Shown: in pieces, positions 33,561 to 42,802 of the stretch
Layout of the letters: each line of letters begins with the position of its first letter
Position numbering within the stretch: the first letter of the stretch is position 1
Source: Alterisphingorhabdus sp038748365
GTDB taxonomy: Bacteria; Pseudomonadota; Alphaproteobacteria; Sphingomonadales; Sphingomonadaceae
Assembly: GCA_038748365.1 (NCBI GenBank)
Contig: JBCDIZ010000004.1
Span: 62,001 to 126,000, forward strand
Length of the DNA: 64,000 bases
Direction of reading: 5' to 3'
Program-made: the position numbers and the translations under genes
The notes under the pieces: generated by a model
What the model saw: only the letters and a program-made list of their open reading frames with translations
Databases searched by the model: none
Told to the model about the DNA's origin: nothing

Positions 33561-34607
33561 TTAATGGTGCTTCTTTTGCGATTTGCCGAATAGGGCGGGT
33601 AACTCGTTGGCGGAGCAGCAGCAGGCGTCGAAACCTGTCTTCTTGGCGAGGTTGGGGGAGATGCAGCCAAAGCGACCGCAGTTGATGATGCGGCTGTCTG
33701 ATGCGAGTTCGTTTCGTATAGCGGCAATTGAGTCTTGCATCCGTGGGACCCAGTGTTTGCGTGAAAACACACTACTGGTCACCAAAGTCACACCGCCATA
33801 ATCAGTGCGGGCCACCATATCTGCCAAGGCCTCGTGCGATGTAGGGAACTCAAGTGTTACATCACGTCCGGCATCGATCAGCTTTTCCGCTGCCATTGTG
33901 GCGCCGACAATATGCGGCTCACCGGGCAGGGTTGCGATCAGTAAAGGCCGTCTCCCGGTCTCAGGTGACGCAATTGGTTCACTCTGCCGCCATCTGCGAA
34001 AAGCCGCCAGTAATTGTGATAGGCCGAGTGTGATATCGAATTCCGAGCAGATATCTTCCTGCCACATACGGTGATAATCGCGCATCAGCGTATGGCAGAG
34101 GGAAATCTCGTCAGAGAGATCATGTTTTTTGCTCGCCAGCAATGCAATAAACTGCGTATCATTGCCCATATAAAGATGCTGTGCGGCTAGGCGGATAGCG
34201 TTTTCATCATCATCATAAAAGGCGTTGGGTGAAACACTGTCCAGCGCCCTTTCAATATGCCCCCGTTTTTGGAAAAGGTGCATATTCCAGTCGGAGAAGA
34301 GCCGATGGTCGGTCAGCCCATAGCAAACCATCTCGATATCCGTATGCCGGTTATCATGGCCGATATCGTCATATAGCCTGTCAAGGGAATCGATAGGCCC
34401 TTCAAGCCATTGCAGAAAGCGTCCGTTTTCATAGAAAACGGCACCGGTTACACCCATTCTTTGGTTGCGTTGTTGCGCTTTGCTGACCAGTTGATCAAGT
34501 TCTGAGACATCGAAAACAGAGGTTGCATGGCTGCTATAGAGCAGCATCGCCAAGTCGTTATCGCCTGTTCCTGCAGCCGGGTGCTGATTGATCTGAGCTA
34601 ATGTCAC
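33561..34607 (-). CDS. BLUF photoreceptor with C-terminal B12/SCHIC-like domain (AppA-like)
   Basis: A 348-residue two-domain sensor. Residues 18-115 are a BLUF flavin domain with the key residues in place: Tyr24 (MLLYSSHATS), Asn48, Gln66 (GRFLQWLEGP), and Trp107 with Met109 (LFSDWNMHLF). Residues about 165-345 resemble the cobalamin/heme-binding SCHIC domain of AppA: LLIATLPGEPHIVGATMAAE contains the ExHxxG variant of the B12 loop (His232). Cysteines at 310, 315 and 329-331 recall AppA's cysteine-rich tail. It should sense blue light and perhaps cobalamin, heme or redox. The start is GTG 34607 with AGGAG upstream. It is divergent from a FleQ-like flagellar regulator. The domains are secure; the output is inferred. 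Confidence 0.85.
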   Translation of the reverse strand: MTLAQINQHPAAGTGDNDLAMLLYSSHATSVFDVSELDQLVSKAQQRNQRMGVTGAVFYENGRFLQWLEGPIDSLDRLYDDIGHDNRHTDIEMVCYGLTDHRLFSDWNMHLFQKRGHIERALDSVSPNAFYDDDENAIRLAAQHLYMGNDTQFIALLASKKHDLSDEISLCHTLMRDYHRMWQEDICSEFDITLGLSQLLAAFRRWRQSEPIASPETGRRPLLIATLPGEPHIVGATMAAEKLIDAGRDVTLEFPTSHEALADMVARTDYGGVTLVTSSVFSRKHWVPRMQDSIAAIRNELASDSRIINCGRFGCISPNLAKKTGFDACCCSANELPALFGKSQKKHH

Positions 34608-35150
34608 CGCGCCTCTCCTGCCATCGCTCGGGCCGGGCGCTTCGGAAGCTAGAAACGGTATGTTGCGCCCTTCAGCGCTCCGCTTGGAGTTTCCGCCAGC
34701 GCGCCGCGCCGGAGGTGTATCGTCACCATAACGGGCTTGATGGCAATGGCAGCAATGGCGCGGACTATGATCTTACATAGTACGATGCGGAGATTTCCCC
34801 GCTCCAATAAAGAAAAAGTGCGGCCTCCCTTCCGACTTTTTCTGCTGCGATCGTCAAAGACGGCTCGCTATGATGATTCGCAGCGTATAGATCGGCTGTG
34901 CAAGTGTAAACCAAATATGACACTTTATGCGTTCTGTATTTTGGTCATTATAATATTTGTCCAAGATTTCAGAGGATATCTGCCACTCATAATATACCCA
35001 GCAATGTAGGGCGCCAGGATAGCTTTCGAAAATTCTGGCTAGGTTAACCCGGCATTTACGCAAATCGGGATACATCTTGTTACCCAAGGCAAGACACGGC
35101 TTGGAAATAAATGCTGCCTAATTGTGCAGTAACAATGACGGGGGAATTCT
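34608..35150. other. Gene-free divergent control region between the BLUF gene and the FleQ-like gene
   Basis: There are 543 bases without a convincing gene. The left half is GC-rich; the right half (about 34890-35120) is AT-rich and probably contains the promoter of the FleQ-like activator. A small frame at 34737-35009 has no start signal and no similarity I recognise. I see no clear sigma-54 or sigma-28 site. Confidence 0.5.
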
Positions 35151-36206
35151 ATGTCAGATACCGAAATCGCGATTGACCAGGCGATCATCGGTAACAGTGC
35201 AGCCATTCATGAAGTGCGATGCTTTCTGAAATTTGCTGCGGCGACCAATGCATCTGTATTGATCACAGGGCCTTCAGGCTGTGGCAAAGAGATTATTGCC
35301 AATACCTTGCATGCAGCATCTCCACGTTCCGAAAATGCTTTTATCGCAGTTAACAGCGGCGCTATCCCCAAGGATCTGGTCGAAGCAGAATTTTTTGGCC
35401 ATGAAAAGGGCAGCTTTACTGGTGCAGACAATCAGCGTCCGGGCCATTTTGAGCGTGCTAATCAAGGCACATTATTCCTTGACGAGATCGGTGAAATGCC
35501 GCCTGCGATGCAGGTTCGTCTATTGCGTATATTGGAGGACGGCAAAGTGCGCCGCGTTGGCGGAGCGGCTGATATACCGGTTGATGTGCGGATGGTGGCA
35601 GCGACTCACCAATGCTTGGAAACGCGTATTAGTAAAGGCGAATTTCGCGAAGATTTATTTTACCGTCTTTGTGTCCTTCCATTGCGTATTCCCGCCCTGA
35701 AACAACGCCGCGATGATATCCATCCGCTAATCAGTCACTTTCTGCGCAACAAAGACGGCTCGGATTCGCTGACCTGTTTTACCAGAGATGCCATGAATCT
35801 TTTGCTTGATCATGATTGGCCCGGCAATGTGCGTGAACTGCGCAACGTGGTTATACGTGCCAAGATTATCTATCCTGACAGTGTAATCGGTGCAGAGCAG
35901 ATCGCAAAGCTTATGCACCATATGCATAGCGGGATGCCAAGTGAAGCTGGCGAGCCTGTTAAAACCATAGTGCAGCAAAGCGAGCGGGTTATGCTGCCAA
36001 TGGCCGCGGCCCATGCTGAACTTCCCGCCTCTTTCTCGCTCAAGGATCATTTGTTGCAGGAAGAACGGCGCCTGCTGAGCATGGCTCTGGCGCAATCGGA
36101 TGGTGTCGTGGCTGCTGCTGCACGGCTGGTGCAGTTAGAGCGTACCACCTTTGTAGAGAAGATGAAGCGTCACAATCTGGCGCGCAAGGAAGCGCTGGCG
36201 GCTTAA
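35151..36206 (+). CDS. Sigma-54 dependent activator, FleQ-like, without receiver domain
   Basis: A 351-residue enhancer-binding protein that is almost only AAA+ domain plus DNA-binding domain. Walker A is GPSGCGKE (residues 40-47). The sigma-54 contact loop is GSFTGA (87-92, Ser in place of the usual Ala), Walker B is GTLFLDEIGEM, and the arginine-finger region is GEFREDLFYRL. The C-terminal Fis-type helix-turn-helix (VVAAAARLVQLERTTFVEKMKR) closely resembles that of FleQ. The N-terminal regulatory domain is absent (11 residues before the core), so activity must be controlled in trans or by level. It probably activates the sigma-54 promoters of the flagellar genes downstream. Confidence 0.87.
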   Translation: MSDTEIAIDQAIIGNSAAIHEVRCFLKFAAATNASVLITGPSGCGKEIIANTLHAASPRSENAFIAVNSGAIPKDLVEAEFFGHEKGSFTGADNQRPGHFERANQGTLFLDEIGEMPPAMQVRLLRILEDGKVRRVGGAADIPVDVRMVAATHQCLETRISKGEFREDLFYRLCVLPLRIPALKQRRDDIHPLISHFLRNKDGSDSLTCFTRDAMNLLLDHDWPGNVRELRNVVIRAKIIYPDSVIGAEQIAKLMHHMHSGMPSEAGEPVKTIVQQSERVMLPMAAAHAELPASFSLKDHLLQEERRLLSMALAQSDGVVAAAARLVQLERTTFVEKMKRHNLARKEALAA

Positions 36207-36242
36207 ACCACACATTGCTCCTGAGTTTCCTGAGTGGCGAGT

Positions 36243-36650
36243 TTATGCTCGCTTGCGCGCGGCCTTGCCAATATCTGACCAGGCGTTGTAAATCTCGGCG
36301 ATCATTTCGCGCACAGACATCAAAATATCCTTCGCAGCAGGACCCTTGGCGCGGGCTATCCGTTCTGACGCTTCACGGTAGACAACACCCAGAGCAATGG
36401 CGGTGTCGCCGCCGCGCTCAAAGTCGAGGCTTTCGTCCAGCGCATTGACGATCGCTGCGGCTCTGCCCTTGGCCTGAATCATCCCGGCATTCTCACCGCG
36501 ATCAATATGACCAATGGCGGTGTCCAGCTTGAGCAGCAATTCTTCAAACATGATGCTCACCAGTTCGTGCGGATTGGCGTTTTCTACTCGGTTGGCATGC
36601 ATGTCATTATACATGCTGCTATAGCCCGGTGTGCGACTGCGAAAACTCAT
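36243..36650 (-). CDS. fliS: Flagellin export chaperone FliS
   Basis: A 135-residue helical protein. The N-terminal YSSMYNDMHANRVENANPHELVSIMFE is typical of FliS, which binds the C-terminus of unpolymerised flagellin and keeps it export-ready. It is the last gene of the minus-strand fliD-fliS unit, 41 bases after fliD, and should share the fliD sigma-28 promoter. It converges with the FleQ-like gene. Confidence 0.92.
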   Translation of the reverse strand: MSFRSRTPGYSSMYNDMHANRVENANPHELVSIMFEELLLKLDTAIGHIDRGENAGMIQAKGRAAAIVNALDESLDFERGGDTAIALGVVYREASERIARAKGPAAKDILMSVREMIAEIYNAWSDIGKAARKRA

Positions 36651-36691
36651 GATAGGTCCCTTAGAATAATATATCTTGATTGGCGCTGAAC

Positions 36692-38083
36692 TTAGTTATC
36701 CGTATCATTCCAGATAGATATCTGTTGATCGAGATAGCTTTGGGTCGAGCGTAGAATCGCGAGCTGGCGATCCATATTGGCGAATGTACGCTCAAGCTGA
36801 GCGCGATAGCGGTCAATGTCGTCATCCAGATCGACCAGCAATTCGCGCAGGTCTTCTGCTACGGCATCATAGCGTTCCTGAGCCAGCGTCAGTGAACCAT
36901 CCTCTGACTGCAGGGAGTCACGTATGGCATTGAGCGTACCGGCGAGGCCAGGATTGGTATCATTAGGCTCGGCCGGATCAAGCATCCGGCTGACAGCGTC
37001 AATATCGGCCTCCAGAACAGCATCAAGCCGTGCATCATCAATGCTGAGTGTGCCGTCATTATTCGTGCGGACGCCAATATCGGCGAGGGTGCGATAAGGG
37101 CCTTCAGCGGCGAGCAGAGTCGAACTCATACTGCTCAACTGCCGCACCATATCGCGCACGGCGGAATTGCCCGCCAGCGGGCCGCCATCGGTGCCATCGG
37201 TTCCGGGGCGAGTGGCGTTGTTCAGTCCTTCGCGCAGCTGATTATAAGCGTCGACAAATTCAACAACCAGGTCGCGTACGCTGGAGGTCGGGCGGTCGCC
37301 GCTAATGGTGATTGCTTCACCTGGCGCAGCGGCGAGCAGATTAAGCTGGACGCCGGTAATGGCGTTGTCGACCTGATTGCTGCTGAGATTAAGCTCTACG
37401 CCATCGACAATGATGCGGCTATTTGTGGCGCTGGAAACCAAGGACATGCCGCTTCCCGATGCGGGCGGATAGGCAAAGTCGCTAAGCGTATCGGGTGCGG
37501 CGGGCGCAGTCAGGGTAAAGGACTGATCCGCGCCTTCCGATCCGGCCAATACTAGCCGCGCGCCATTGACATCGGTGAGGATCGTCGCAGTGACGCCAGC
37601 ATCAGCATCGTTGATCGCATCGCGTAGTCCGGCAAGGCTGTCATTATCTTCCGTAATGACAATATCGAAGCTCCCCAGACTGCTGTTCAGCGTCAATGTT
37701 CCCTGGCCGACAGCGGCATCAGCATTGGTGAAGGTGCGCGAAACGGTGCGCTGCTCTGAAGCAAGCTGCTGGACTTCGACCGTAACCGGCAAACCCTGAG
37801 GGGTCTGACCATTGACGAAATCGGCAGTGGCAACCGAGCCATTGCTGGAAATCAGGTCACCCGCAAAACGACGGCCATCGAGCAGCGTGTCCAGCGCTTC
37901 AGCAAAGGTGTTGAGCGAAGAAGAAGCGGACGCAAGCGCAGAGATCCGGGCATTGTTGAGATCCTGCCGATCGCGTATCTGCGCCTCACGCGGTTCACGC
38001 GTTACCTGCACCAGATCGTTGACGATCTGCGCCGAATTGACACCCGTTTGCCCGCCAATAAGACCCGAAAGACTTTCCAGCAT
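36692..38083 (-). CDS. fliD: Flagellar filament cap protein FliD
   Basis: A 463-residue hook-associated protein 2. The N-terminal D0/D1 region (INDLVQVTREPREAQIRDR), a central variable part containing a NALTGVQL-like stretch (DNAITGVQLNLL), and the C-terminal coiled-coil helix (LERTFANMDRQLAILRSTQSYL) are in family order. FliD pentamers cap the filament and guide flagellin folding. A sigma-28 type promoter lies just upstream at 38108-38134, so it is expressed with the filament genes. fliS follows. Confidence 0.94.
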   Translation of the reverse strand: MLESLSGLIGGQTGVNSAQIVNDLVQVTREPREAQIRDRQDLNNARISALASASSSLNTFAEALDTLLDGRRFAGDLISSNGSVATADFVNGQTPQGLPVTVEVQQLASEQRTVSRTFTNADAAVGQGTLTLNSSLGSFDIVITEDNDSLAGLRDAINDADAGVTATILTDVNGARLVLAGSEGADQSFTLTAPAAPDTLSDFAYPPASGSGMSLVSSATNSRIIVDGVELNLSSNQVDNAITGVQLNLLAAAPGEAITISGDRPTSSVRDLVVEFVDAYNQLREGLNNATRPGTDGTDGGPLAGNSAVRDMVRQLSSMSSTLLAAEGPYRTLADIGVRTNNDGTLSIDDARLDAVLEADIDAVSRMLDPAEPNDTNPGLAGTLNAIRDSLQSEDGSLTLAQERYDAVAEDLRELLVDLDDDIDRYRAQLERTFANMDRQLAILRSTQSYLDQQISIWNDTDN

Positions 38084-38107
38084 CAGTTTTGCCCTTTCTT
38101 TGGACTA

Positions 38108-38134
38108 TCAACGGCAGCGAGTAAGAAACATTTA
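38108..38134 (-). promoter_or_regulatory. Sigma-28 (FliA) promoter of fliD-fliS
   Basis: On the minus strand TAAA, 15 bases and GCCGTTGA match the enterobacterial sigma-28 consensus (TAAA-N15-GCCGATAA) in both boxes and in spacing. It lies 24 bases from the fliD ATG, in the short gap after flhB. Confidence 0.75.
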
Positions 38135-39286
38135 GGCATTTTTTTCACGCCCCTTTTTGCCGTCACTGTCATAGTGCATGTCGTCTGGCACAATGATACG
38201 CGGACGGTCGGCCTTGCTGGCCATTTGCGCATCAAGCCGGAAGATAAAGGCGAGCAATGTGGCGACCGCGAGATAGAGCCGCTCATCGACCATCGCGCCC
38301 GCTTGCGAAGTGAAGTAGATAGCGCGCGTCAGTTCCGGGTAGCGCATAACCGGCACGTCTTTTTCCTCGGCCAGTTCGCGCATTGCCTGGGCAATGCCGC
38401 CGCGTCCGCGTGCCAATACCACTGGAGCGGCATCGTTTTCCTGATCATAGCGCAGGGCAACGGCAAAATGCGTCGGGTTGACAAGCAATACCGTGGCCTC
38501 CTCAACCCCCTTGCGTATGGAGCCGTTCAGCACCTCCTGCTGGCGCTGGCGCACCGCCTGTTTCAGCTCTGGTGAACCTTCGGTTTCTTTATTCTCGTCC
38601 TTGACCTCTTGTTTGGTCATTTTCAGCTTCTTGGTGTGCTGATAGATTTGTGCGGGCACATCGATCATCGCGATAATCGCCAGCGCCCCCGCCATGGCGA
38701 GCAAGGTGGTGTTGAACATATCGCCATAGAGCATCAGATTGGCGCTGACGCTGCCATGGCCGAGTTCCGCCATTTCCGGCAGTGAGCGGACAATGATGAC
38801 GATGCCGACAACACCGAGCAAAGTGACCTTGGCCAGCGATTTGCCAAGTTCGATCAGGCCATTGGTGCCAAACATGCGTTTCAGACCCGACATGGGGTTG
38901 AGCTTGGAGGGCTTGGGTTTGACCGCCGACCAGCGGAATCCCGCTGAACCCAGAACCGCAGGTGTGGCGATGGCGGCGACTATTAGTAATGCGAAAAGGC
39001 CGCCAAAGGGCAGCAGCAATGGTGTCAGCAAGGTGAGTGTACGGGTGCCGATATCAAAGCTGGCAATATCGGCATTGTCGAAGCGTAGTCCGCTGCGCAC
39101 GACATCCCCCGAGGCTCCGACCAGCGCATTGCCGAACAGCCAGAAGGCGAGGGTACCCGCGATAATCATCAGCGCAGTGCCCAGTTCCTTGGATTGGAGC
39201 ACATCGCCTTTCTTGGCGCTGTCTTTGCGTTTTTTCGGGGTTGGCGCTTCGGTCTTTTCACCGCCACCATTGGGGCCTTCTGCCAT
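38132..39286 (-). CDS. flhB: Flagellar export apparatus protein FlhB
   Basis: A 384-residue membrane protein. Four hydrophobic segments lie between about residues 35 and 210. The cytoplasmic domain contains the self-cleaving NPTH site at residues 270-273 (LLVNPTHFAVALRY). FlhB switches the export apparatus from rod/hook to filament substrates together with FliK. The N-terminus has the usual KTEAPTPKKRKDSAKKG. Its ATG overlaps the fliR stop by one base (TAATG). It is last in the large fliK-to-flhB run. Confidence 0.96.
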   Translation of the reverse strand: MAEGPNGGGEKTEAPTPKKRKDSAKKGDVLQSKELGTALMIIAGTLAFWLFGNALVGASGDVVRSGLRFDNADIASFDIGTRTLTLLTPLLLPFGGLFALLIVAAIATPAVLGSAGFRWSAVKPKPSKLNPMSGLKRMFGTNGLIELGKSLAKVTLLGVVGIVIIVRSLPEMAELGHGSVSANLMLYGDMFNTTLLAMAGALAIIAMIDVPAQIYQHTKKLKMTKQEVKDENKETEGSPELKQAVRQRQQEVLNGSIRKGVEEATVLLVNPTHFAVALRYDQENDAAPVVLARGRGGIAQAMRELAEEKDVPVMRYPELTRAIYFTSQAGAMVDERLYLAVATLLAFIFRLDAQMASKADRPRIIVPDDMHYDSDGKKGREKNA

Positions 39287-40071
39287 TAGCCAGCCCCCCC
39301 TATCGCCATTTCCGATTGCTCAAGACCCTGGGTCAGTGACTGCATCAGCGTTTCCGCCATGATCGGGGCGGTGATGGCCAGTAGAATGATGCCGGAAAGC
39401 ACTGCAACCGGCAGGCCGACAGCAAACAGGTTCATCGCCGGGGCTGAACGGGCGAGCATGGCCATGACAAGCTGTACCAAGATCAAAGCCGCGCCGACGG
39501 GCAGAGCAATTAGCAGCCCCATGGCAAACAGTGAGCCGCCAAAATCGACAATACCTTCCACCGCAGCAAGGCTGATAAAGGCATTGCCCGGCGGCAATGT
39601 CTCATAGCTATGGACGATTATGGCGATCAGCATCAGATGCCCGTCCATTGCCAGCAGCAACAACGTGGCTACAATGGAAAGAAACTGGCCGATAACCGGA
39701 GTGGAAACACCGGTCTGTGGGTCATTCATTGAGGCAAAGCCCAGACCCATGGCATTGCTGAGCGTTTCACCGGCAACAAAGGCGGCGGAATAACCAACCT
39801 GTAGTGCAAAGCCCATGGCCAGACCGGCGAGCACCTCGGCGACGATAAACAGAACACCGGAAAAGCTGACCAATGTGTCGGTCGGCACGGTTACACCGGC
39901 GCCGCTGGTGGCGGCGATGCCGATCATCAGCGACAGGATGATGCGCAGTTGCAGCGGCACTGATCCTGCGCCAAAAACCGGCGCGACCAGCATCGCTGCG
40001 CCGGGGCGGATCATTGCCATCAGCCACATCCAGAGCTGTTCTTCGACACCGGTATAACCAGGGGCAATCAT
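39286..40071 (-). CDS. fliR: Flagellar export apparatus protein FliR
   Basis: A 261-residue integral membrane protein with hydrophobic segments throughout (for example MIRPGAAMLVAPVFGAGSVP and the SAAFVAGETLSNAMGLGFAS region), typical of FliR. It forms the helical export gate with FliP and FliQ. It overlaps fliQ by four bases (ATGA) and flhB by one base, showing tight translational coupling. Confidence 0.94.
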   Translation of the reverse strand: MIAPGYTGVEEQLWMWLMAMIRPGAAMLVAPVFGAGSVPLQLRIILSLMIGIAATSGAGVTVPTDTLVSFSGVLFIVAEVLAGLAMGFALQVGYSAAFVAGETLSNAMGLGFASMNDPQTGVSTPVIGQFLSIVATLLLLAMDGHLMLIAIIVHSYETLPPGNAFISLAAVEGIVDFGGSLFAMGLLIALPVGAALILVQLVMAMLARSAPAMNLFAVGLPVAVLSGIILLAITAPIMAETLMQSLTQGLEQSEMAIGGAG

Positions 40072-40340
40072 CGCAACAGGTCCGGTATCCGGCTATAGGT
40101 TTCTGTGGTGAAATCGGCGATCAGATAGATAATTGAGCCGCCAAACAGGGCGAGCATGATAGCAACTATGATCAGCTTCGGCACAAAGCTGAGCGTTGCT
40201 TCGTTGATCGAGGTCGCTGCTTGCACCATGCCGAGTACGATACCGACCATCAGCGCCGGGATGAGCAGCGGTGCCGCCGCCAATGCGGTGATCCATAATG
40301 TCTGTTGGGCGATGCCGATAAAGAAATCTGACTGTTCCAT
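40068..40340 (-). CDS. fliQ: Flagellar export apparatus protein FliQ
   Basis: A 90-residue protein with two membrane helices. The conserved VQAATSINEATLSFVPKL segment between them is diagnostic of FliQ. Four copies join FliP and FliR in the export gate. Its position between fliP (11-base gap) and fliR (four-base overlap) is standard. Confidence 0.95.
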   Translation of the reverse strand: MEQSDFFIGIAQQTLWITALAAAPLLIPALMVGIVLGMVQAATSINEATLSFVPKLIIVAIMLALFGGSIIYLIADFTTETYSRIPDLLR

Positions 40341-40351
40341 CTGCTATCCCC

Positions 40352-41131
40352 CTAAGTCACAAAGGATCCGGCGAGCGACCCCATGGTCAGCGCCCAGCCA
40401 TCGACCAGCACGAACAGCAATAGCTTGAACGGCATGGATATAATTGTTGGAGACAGCATCATCATACCCAAAGCCATCAGCGTTGAGGCGACCACCAGGT
40501 CGATGATGAGAAACGGCAGATAGATCATGAAACCGATCTGGAAAGCGGTTTTTAACTCGCTAGTGACAAAGGCGGGCAGCAGGATCGAGAACGGAATGGC
40601 TTCAGGGCTTTCAAAACCATCCTCTTCGGCCAGTTCCATGAACAATTTGATGTCGGTTTCACGGGTCTGTTTGACCATGAATTTGTGGAACACCTCACCG
40701 GAAATCTCGATCGCGTCTTCCAACGCCAGCTCGTCCTCGCCATAGGGTTCTACCGCCAGCGTATTGATCTCGGATATGGTCGGCGCCATCACAAACAGCG
40801 ACAGAAACAGCGACAGGCCGATCAACACCTGATTGGGCGGTGTCTGTTGCAGACCCAGTGCCTGACGCAGGATCGACAAAACGATCAATATCCGCGTGAA
40901 ACTGGTCATCATCAGCAGCAGTGACGGCAAAATCGTCAACAGACTCATCAGTATGAGGATCTGCAGCGAAAGCGTCAGCGGCTTGCCGTCGCCAGCAACA
41001 TCGTCCAGCGCTTTGCCCAGCGCTTCGGATGCACCGGCATCGGCCACTGCTTCTGCCGTTTGGGCAAACGCCGGTTCAGCGGCGAGCAGAAATGCGCCGA
41101 GCAGCGTTAGAATGAAGGGGATTATCCGCAT
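40352..41131 (-). CDS. fliP: Flagellar export apparatus protein FliP
   Basis: A 259-residue protein with a cleavable signal peptide (ending near EPAFAQT), then the FliP core: LLMMTSFTRILIVLSILRQA, the LQQTPPNQVLIGLSLFLS segment and the C-terminal helices with ALGMMMLSPTIISMPFKLLL. It is the main gate subunit of the flagellar type III system. The gene lies six bases after fliO. Confidence 0.96.
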   Translation of the reverse strand: MRIIPFILTLLGAFLLAAEPAFAQTAEAVADAGASEALGKALDDVAGDGKPLTLSLQILILMSLLTILPSLLLMMTSFTRILIVLSILRQALGLQQTPPNQVLIGLSLFLSLFVMAPTISEINTLAVEPYGEDELALEDAIEISGEVFHKFMVKQTRETDIKLFMELAEEDGFESPEAIPFSILLPAFVTSELKTAFQIGFMIYLPFLIIDLVVASTLMALGMMMLSPTIISMPFKLLLFVLVDGWALTMGSLAGSFVT

Positions 41132-41137
41132 CGGATT

Positions 41138-41503
41138 TTAGCTGTCCTGCTTGTTGCGCACGCCGCTGAGCGCGCGTTGCATCATATTCTGAAAAGGTAC
41201 CTGCACAGCTTGTAATTCGGCCTCAGCCACGTCCTTTTTGCCCGTAACCACGTCCATCTCGGCACTGGCGATATGCTGAATATTGCCGCGGGTTGCCGAG
41301 AGCAGGATTTTCTGCCCGGCAAATTCCACCACGGCCAGTTTGCCTGAAGTGCCCATAGGCATGGTCTCAACCAGCTTCAGCTCGCGCTGTTTGACATGGC
41401 TGCTGAGACCCGGCTGATATTTGCGATAGGTCCACAAAGCGGCATAAATCATCGCCGCCATAATCGGCAGCATGATCACCAGCTTGAGGATATAATAGGT
41501 CAT
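41138..41503 (-). CDS. fliO: Flagellar biosynthetic protein FliO
   Basis: A 121-residue protein: one N-terminal membrane helix (residues 5-25), then a small beta-rich cytoplasmic domain (LKLVETMPMGTSGKLAVVEF, ILLSATRGNIQHI) as in FliO. It helps assemble FliP. Sequence conservation in this family is low, but the domain pattern and position between fliN and fliP make the call firm. It overlaps fliN by four bases. Confidence 0.87.
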   Translation of the reverse strand: MTYYILKLVIMLPIMAAMIYAALWTYRKYQPGLSSHVKQRELKLVETMPMGTSGKLAVVEFAGQKILLSATRGNIQHIASAEMDVVTGKKDVAEAELQAVQVPFQNMMQRALSGVRNKQDS

Positions 41504-41865
41504 GATGCGCGGCGCTCAATCTTGCCGGTACCGACATTGTGGGTCACCACTTCGGCAACGCGAATAGCAAAACGGCCATCGACGGTAACGATCTCGCCTT
41601 TGGCGACCAGCGCGCCATTGACCTTGATATCGAGCAGCTCATTGGCCGGGCGACCCAGTTCGACGACTGCCCCTTCCTCCAGCTCCATGATCTCGGCCAG
41701 AGTCTTGGTGACCTGACCAACCTCGACTGAGAGACGCACCGGAATATCCGCCAGAAAGCGGTAATGTCCGGCATTGCCTGGATCGATTTCCTGTGCATTT
41801 CCATTGGCCATTGCGGCCTGCACATCTGGCCCGCCCAGTTGTGGGGCTTCGTTCATATCGCTCAT
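41500..41865 (-). CDS. fliN: Flagellar motor switch protein FliN
   Basis: A 121-residue protein with a short flexible N-terminus and a C-terminal SpoA domain (IPVRLSVEVGQVTKTLAEIM ... ANELLDIKVNGALVAKGEIV ... FAIRVAEVV). It forms the lower C-ring with FliM and helps dock the FliH-FliI ATPase. The gene lies four bases after fliM and overlaps fliO by four. Confidence 0.95.
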   Translation of the reverse strand: MSDMNEAPQLGGPDVQAAMANGNAQEIDPGNAGHYRFLADIPVRLSVEVGQVTKTLAEIMELEEGAVVELGRPANELLDIKVNGALVAKGEIVTVDGRFAIRVAEVVTHNVGTGKIERRAS

Positions 41866-41869
41866 AACC

Positions 41870-42781
41870 TTATCCTTTTTCGATGCTGTCTATGCGGAAT
41901 GCGGCCATTCCATTTTGCTCGCCCATGCTGCCACGGGCGAAAATCTTGTCCCCCACCAGCAGCGGTAGATTGCGTGCAGGCGGGATGGGAATCATGTCAC
42001 CAGGCTTGAGCTCTGCCAGTTGCGGCAGAGTCATTTCCGGCCGCGCCAGAACCGAGCGTACCGGCAGATGGACATGGCTGAGCGCATCGGCGAGATCGCG
42101 CTGCCAGATGGGATCGGCATCGGGTTCCTCGGTCTGCGCCTGTGCCGGTGCCGTAATTTCCTTGGCGCTCTGGAGCATGTCGAGCGGATAGGCGATTTCG
42201 AGGGTGAAACGGATATCGTCGGCATAGACCAGATCAAAAGACTGGATGATCAGCATGGCATTGGCCGGGGCGATCTGGCCTTCATCCGGCTCGCTGCTGA
42301 TGCCCGCCAGGGTGCAGCGGAATGGTCCATGTGCGGCCCAGCTTTTCGCGAGCTGATCGCCGATCAGATTGGCGATGCGGTGGATCAGCCGCATATCAGT
42401 GCGAGAGAACTCGCTGATCTTGCGGCTGGGCGCGGCCACAGCGCCGCCGAAAAACATATCGACCAGCACAGTGATGAAATCCGCATTCAGCCGCAGCGCC
42501 GCCGCACCCTTGACCGGGGCGATCTGGAACAGGCAATGGGCCATGGCTTCATCATCGGGCGTATACCAGTCTTCACAGGTCATGCTGCGAACTTCGCCGG
42601 TTTCGACGCTGACTTTGCTGGTGCCCAGTGCTTCGATGACGCTGCCAATGCCGCTGTTCAATGGCCGCGCGATGCGCTTGAGCATCGGCTGGACATCGAT
42701 CTGATCGCGGTCATGCATGGCAAAGCTATGCTTTACCTTAGGCGCTTCTTTGGCTGTTTTTTTGGACTTGGCTGCGGCCAT
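41870..42781 (-). CDS. fliM: Flagellar motor switch protein FliM
   Basis: A 303-residue C-ring protein. The middle domain has the CheC-like fold with the GGAVAAPSRKISEFSRTDMRLI segment, and the C-terminal SpoA domain includes LPQLAELKPGDMIPIPPAR. The N-terminal CheY-binding peptide (usually LSQDEIDALL-like) is not evident; the protein begins with a Lys/Ala-rich stretch instead. This may mean weak or different CheY binding. It sits between fliL and fliN as usual. Confidence 0.93.
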   Translation of the reverse strand: MAAAKSKKTAKEAPKVKHSFAMHDRDQIDVQPMLKRIARPLNSGIGSVIEALGTSKVSVETGEVRSMTCEDWYTPDDEAMAHCLFQIAPVKGAAALRLNADFITVLVDMFFGGAVAAPSRKISEFSRTDMRLIHRIANLIGDQLAKSWAAHGPFRCTLAGISSEPDEGQIAPANAMLIIQSFDLVYADDIRFTLEIAYPLDMLQSAKEITAPAQAQTEEPDADPIWQRDLADALSHVHLPVRSVLARPEMTLPQLAELKPGDMIPIPPARNLPLLVGDKIFARGSMGEQNGMAAFRIDSIEKG

Positions 42782-42802
42782 GATCTGCTGCTTCCCAGTC
42801 GC

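Noticed and set aside
34737..35009. A 90-codon frame in the gap before the FleQ-like gene
   Set aside because: No start signal, no recognisable domain, and it runs across a change from GC-rich to AT-rich sequence; more likely non-coding control DNA.
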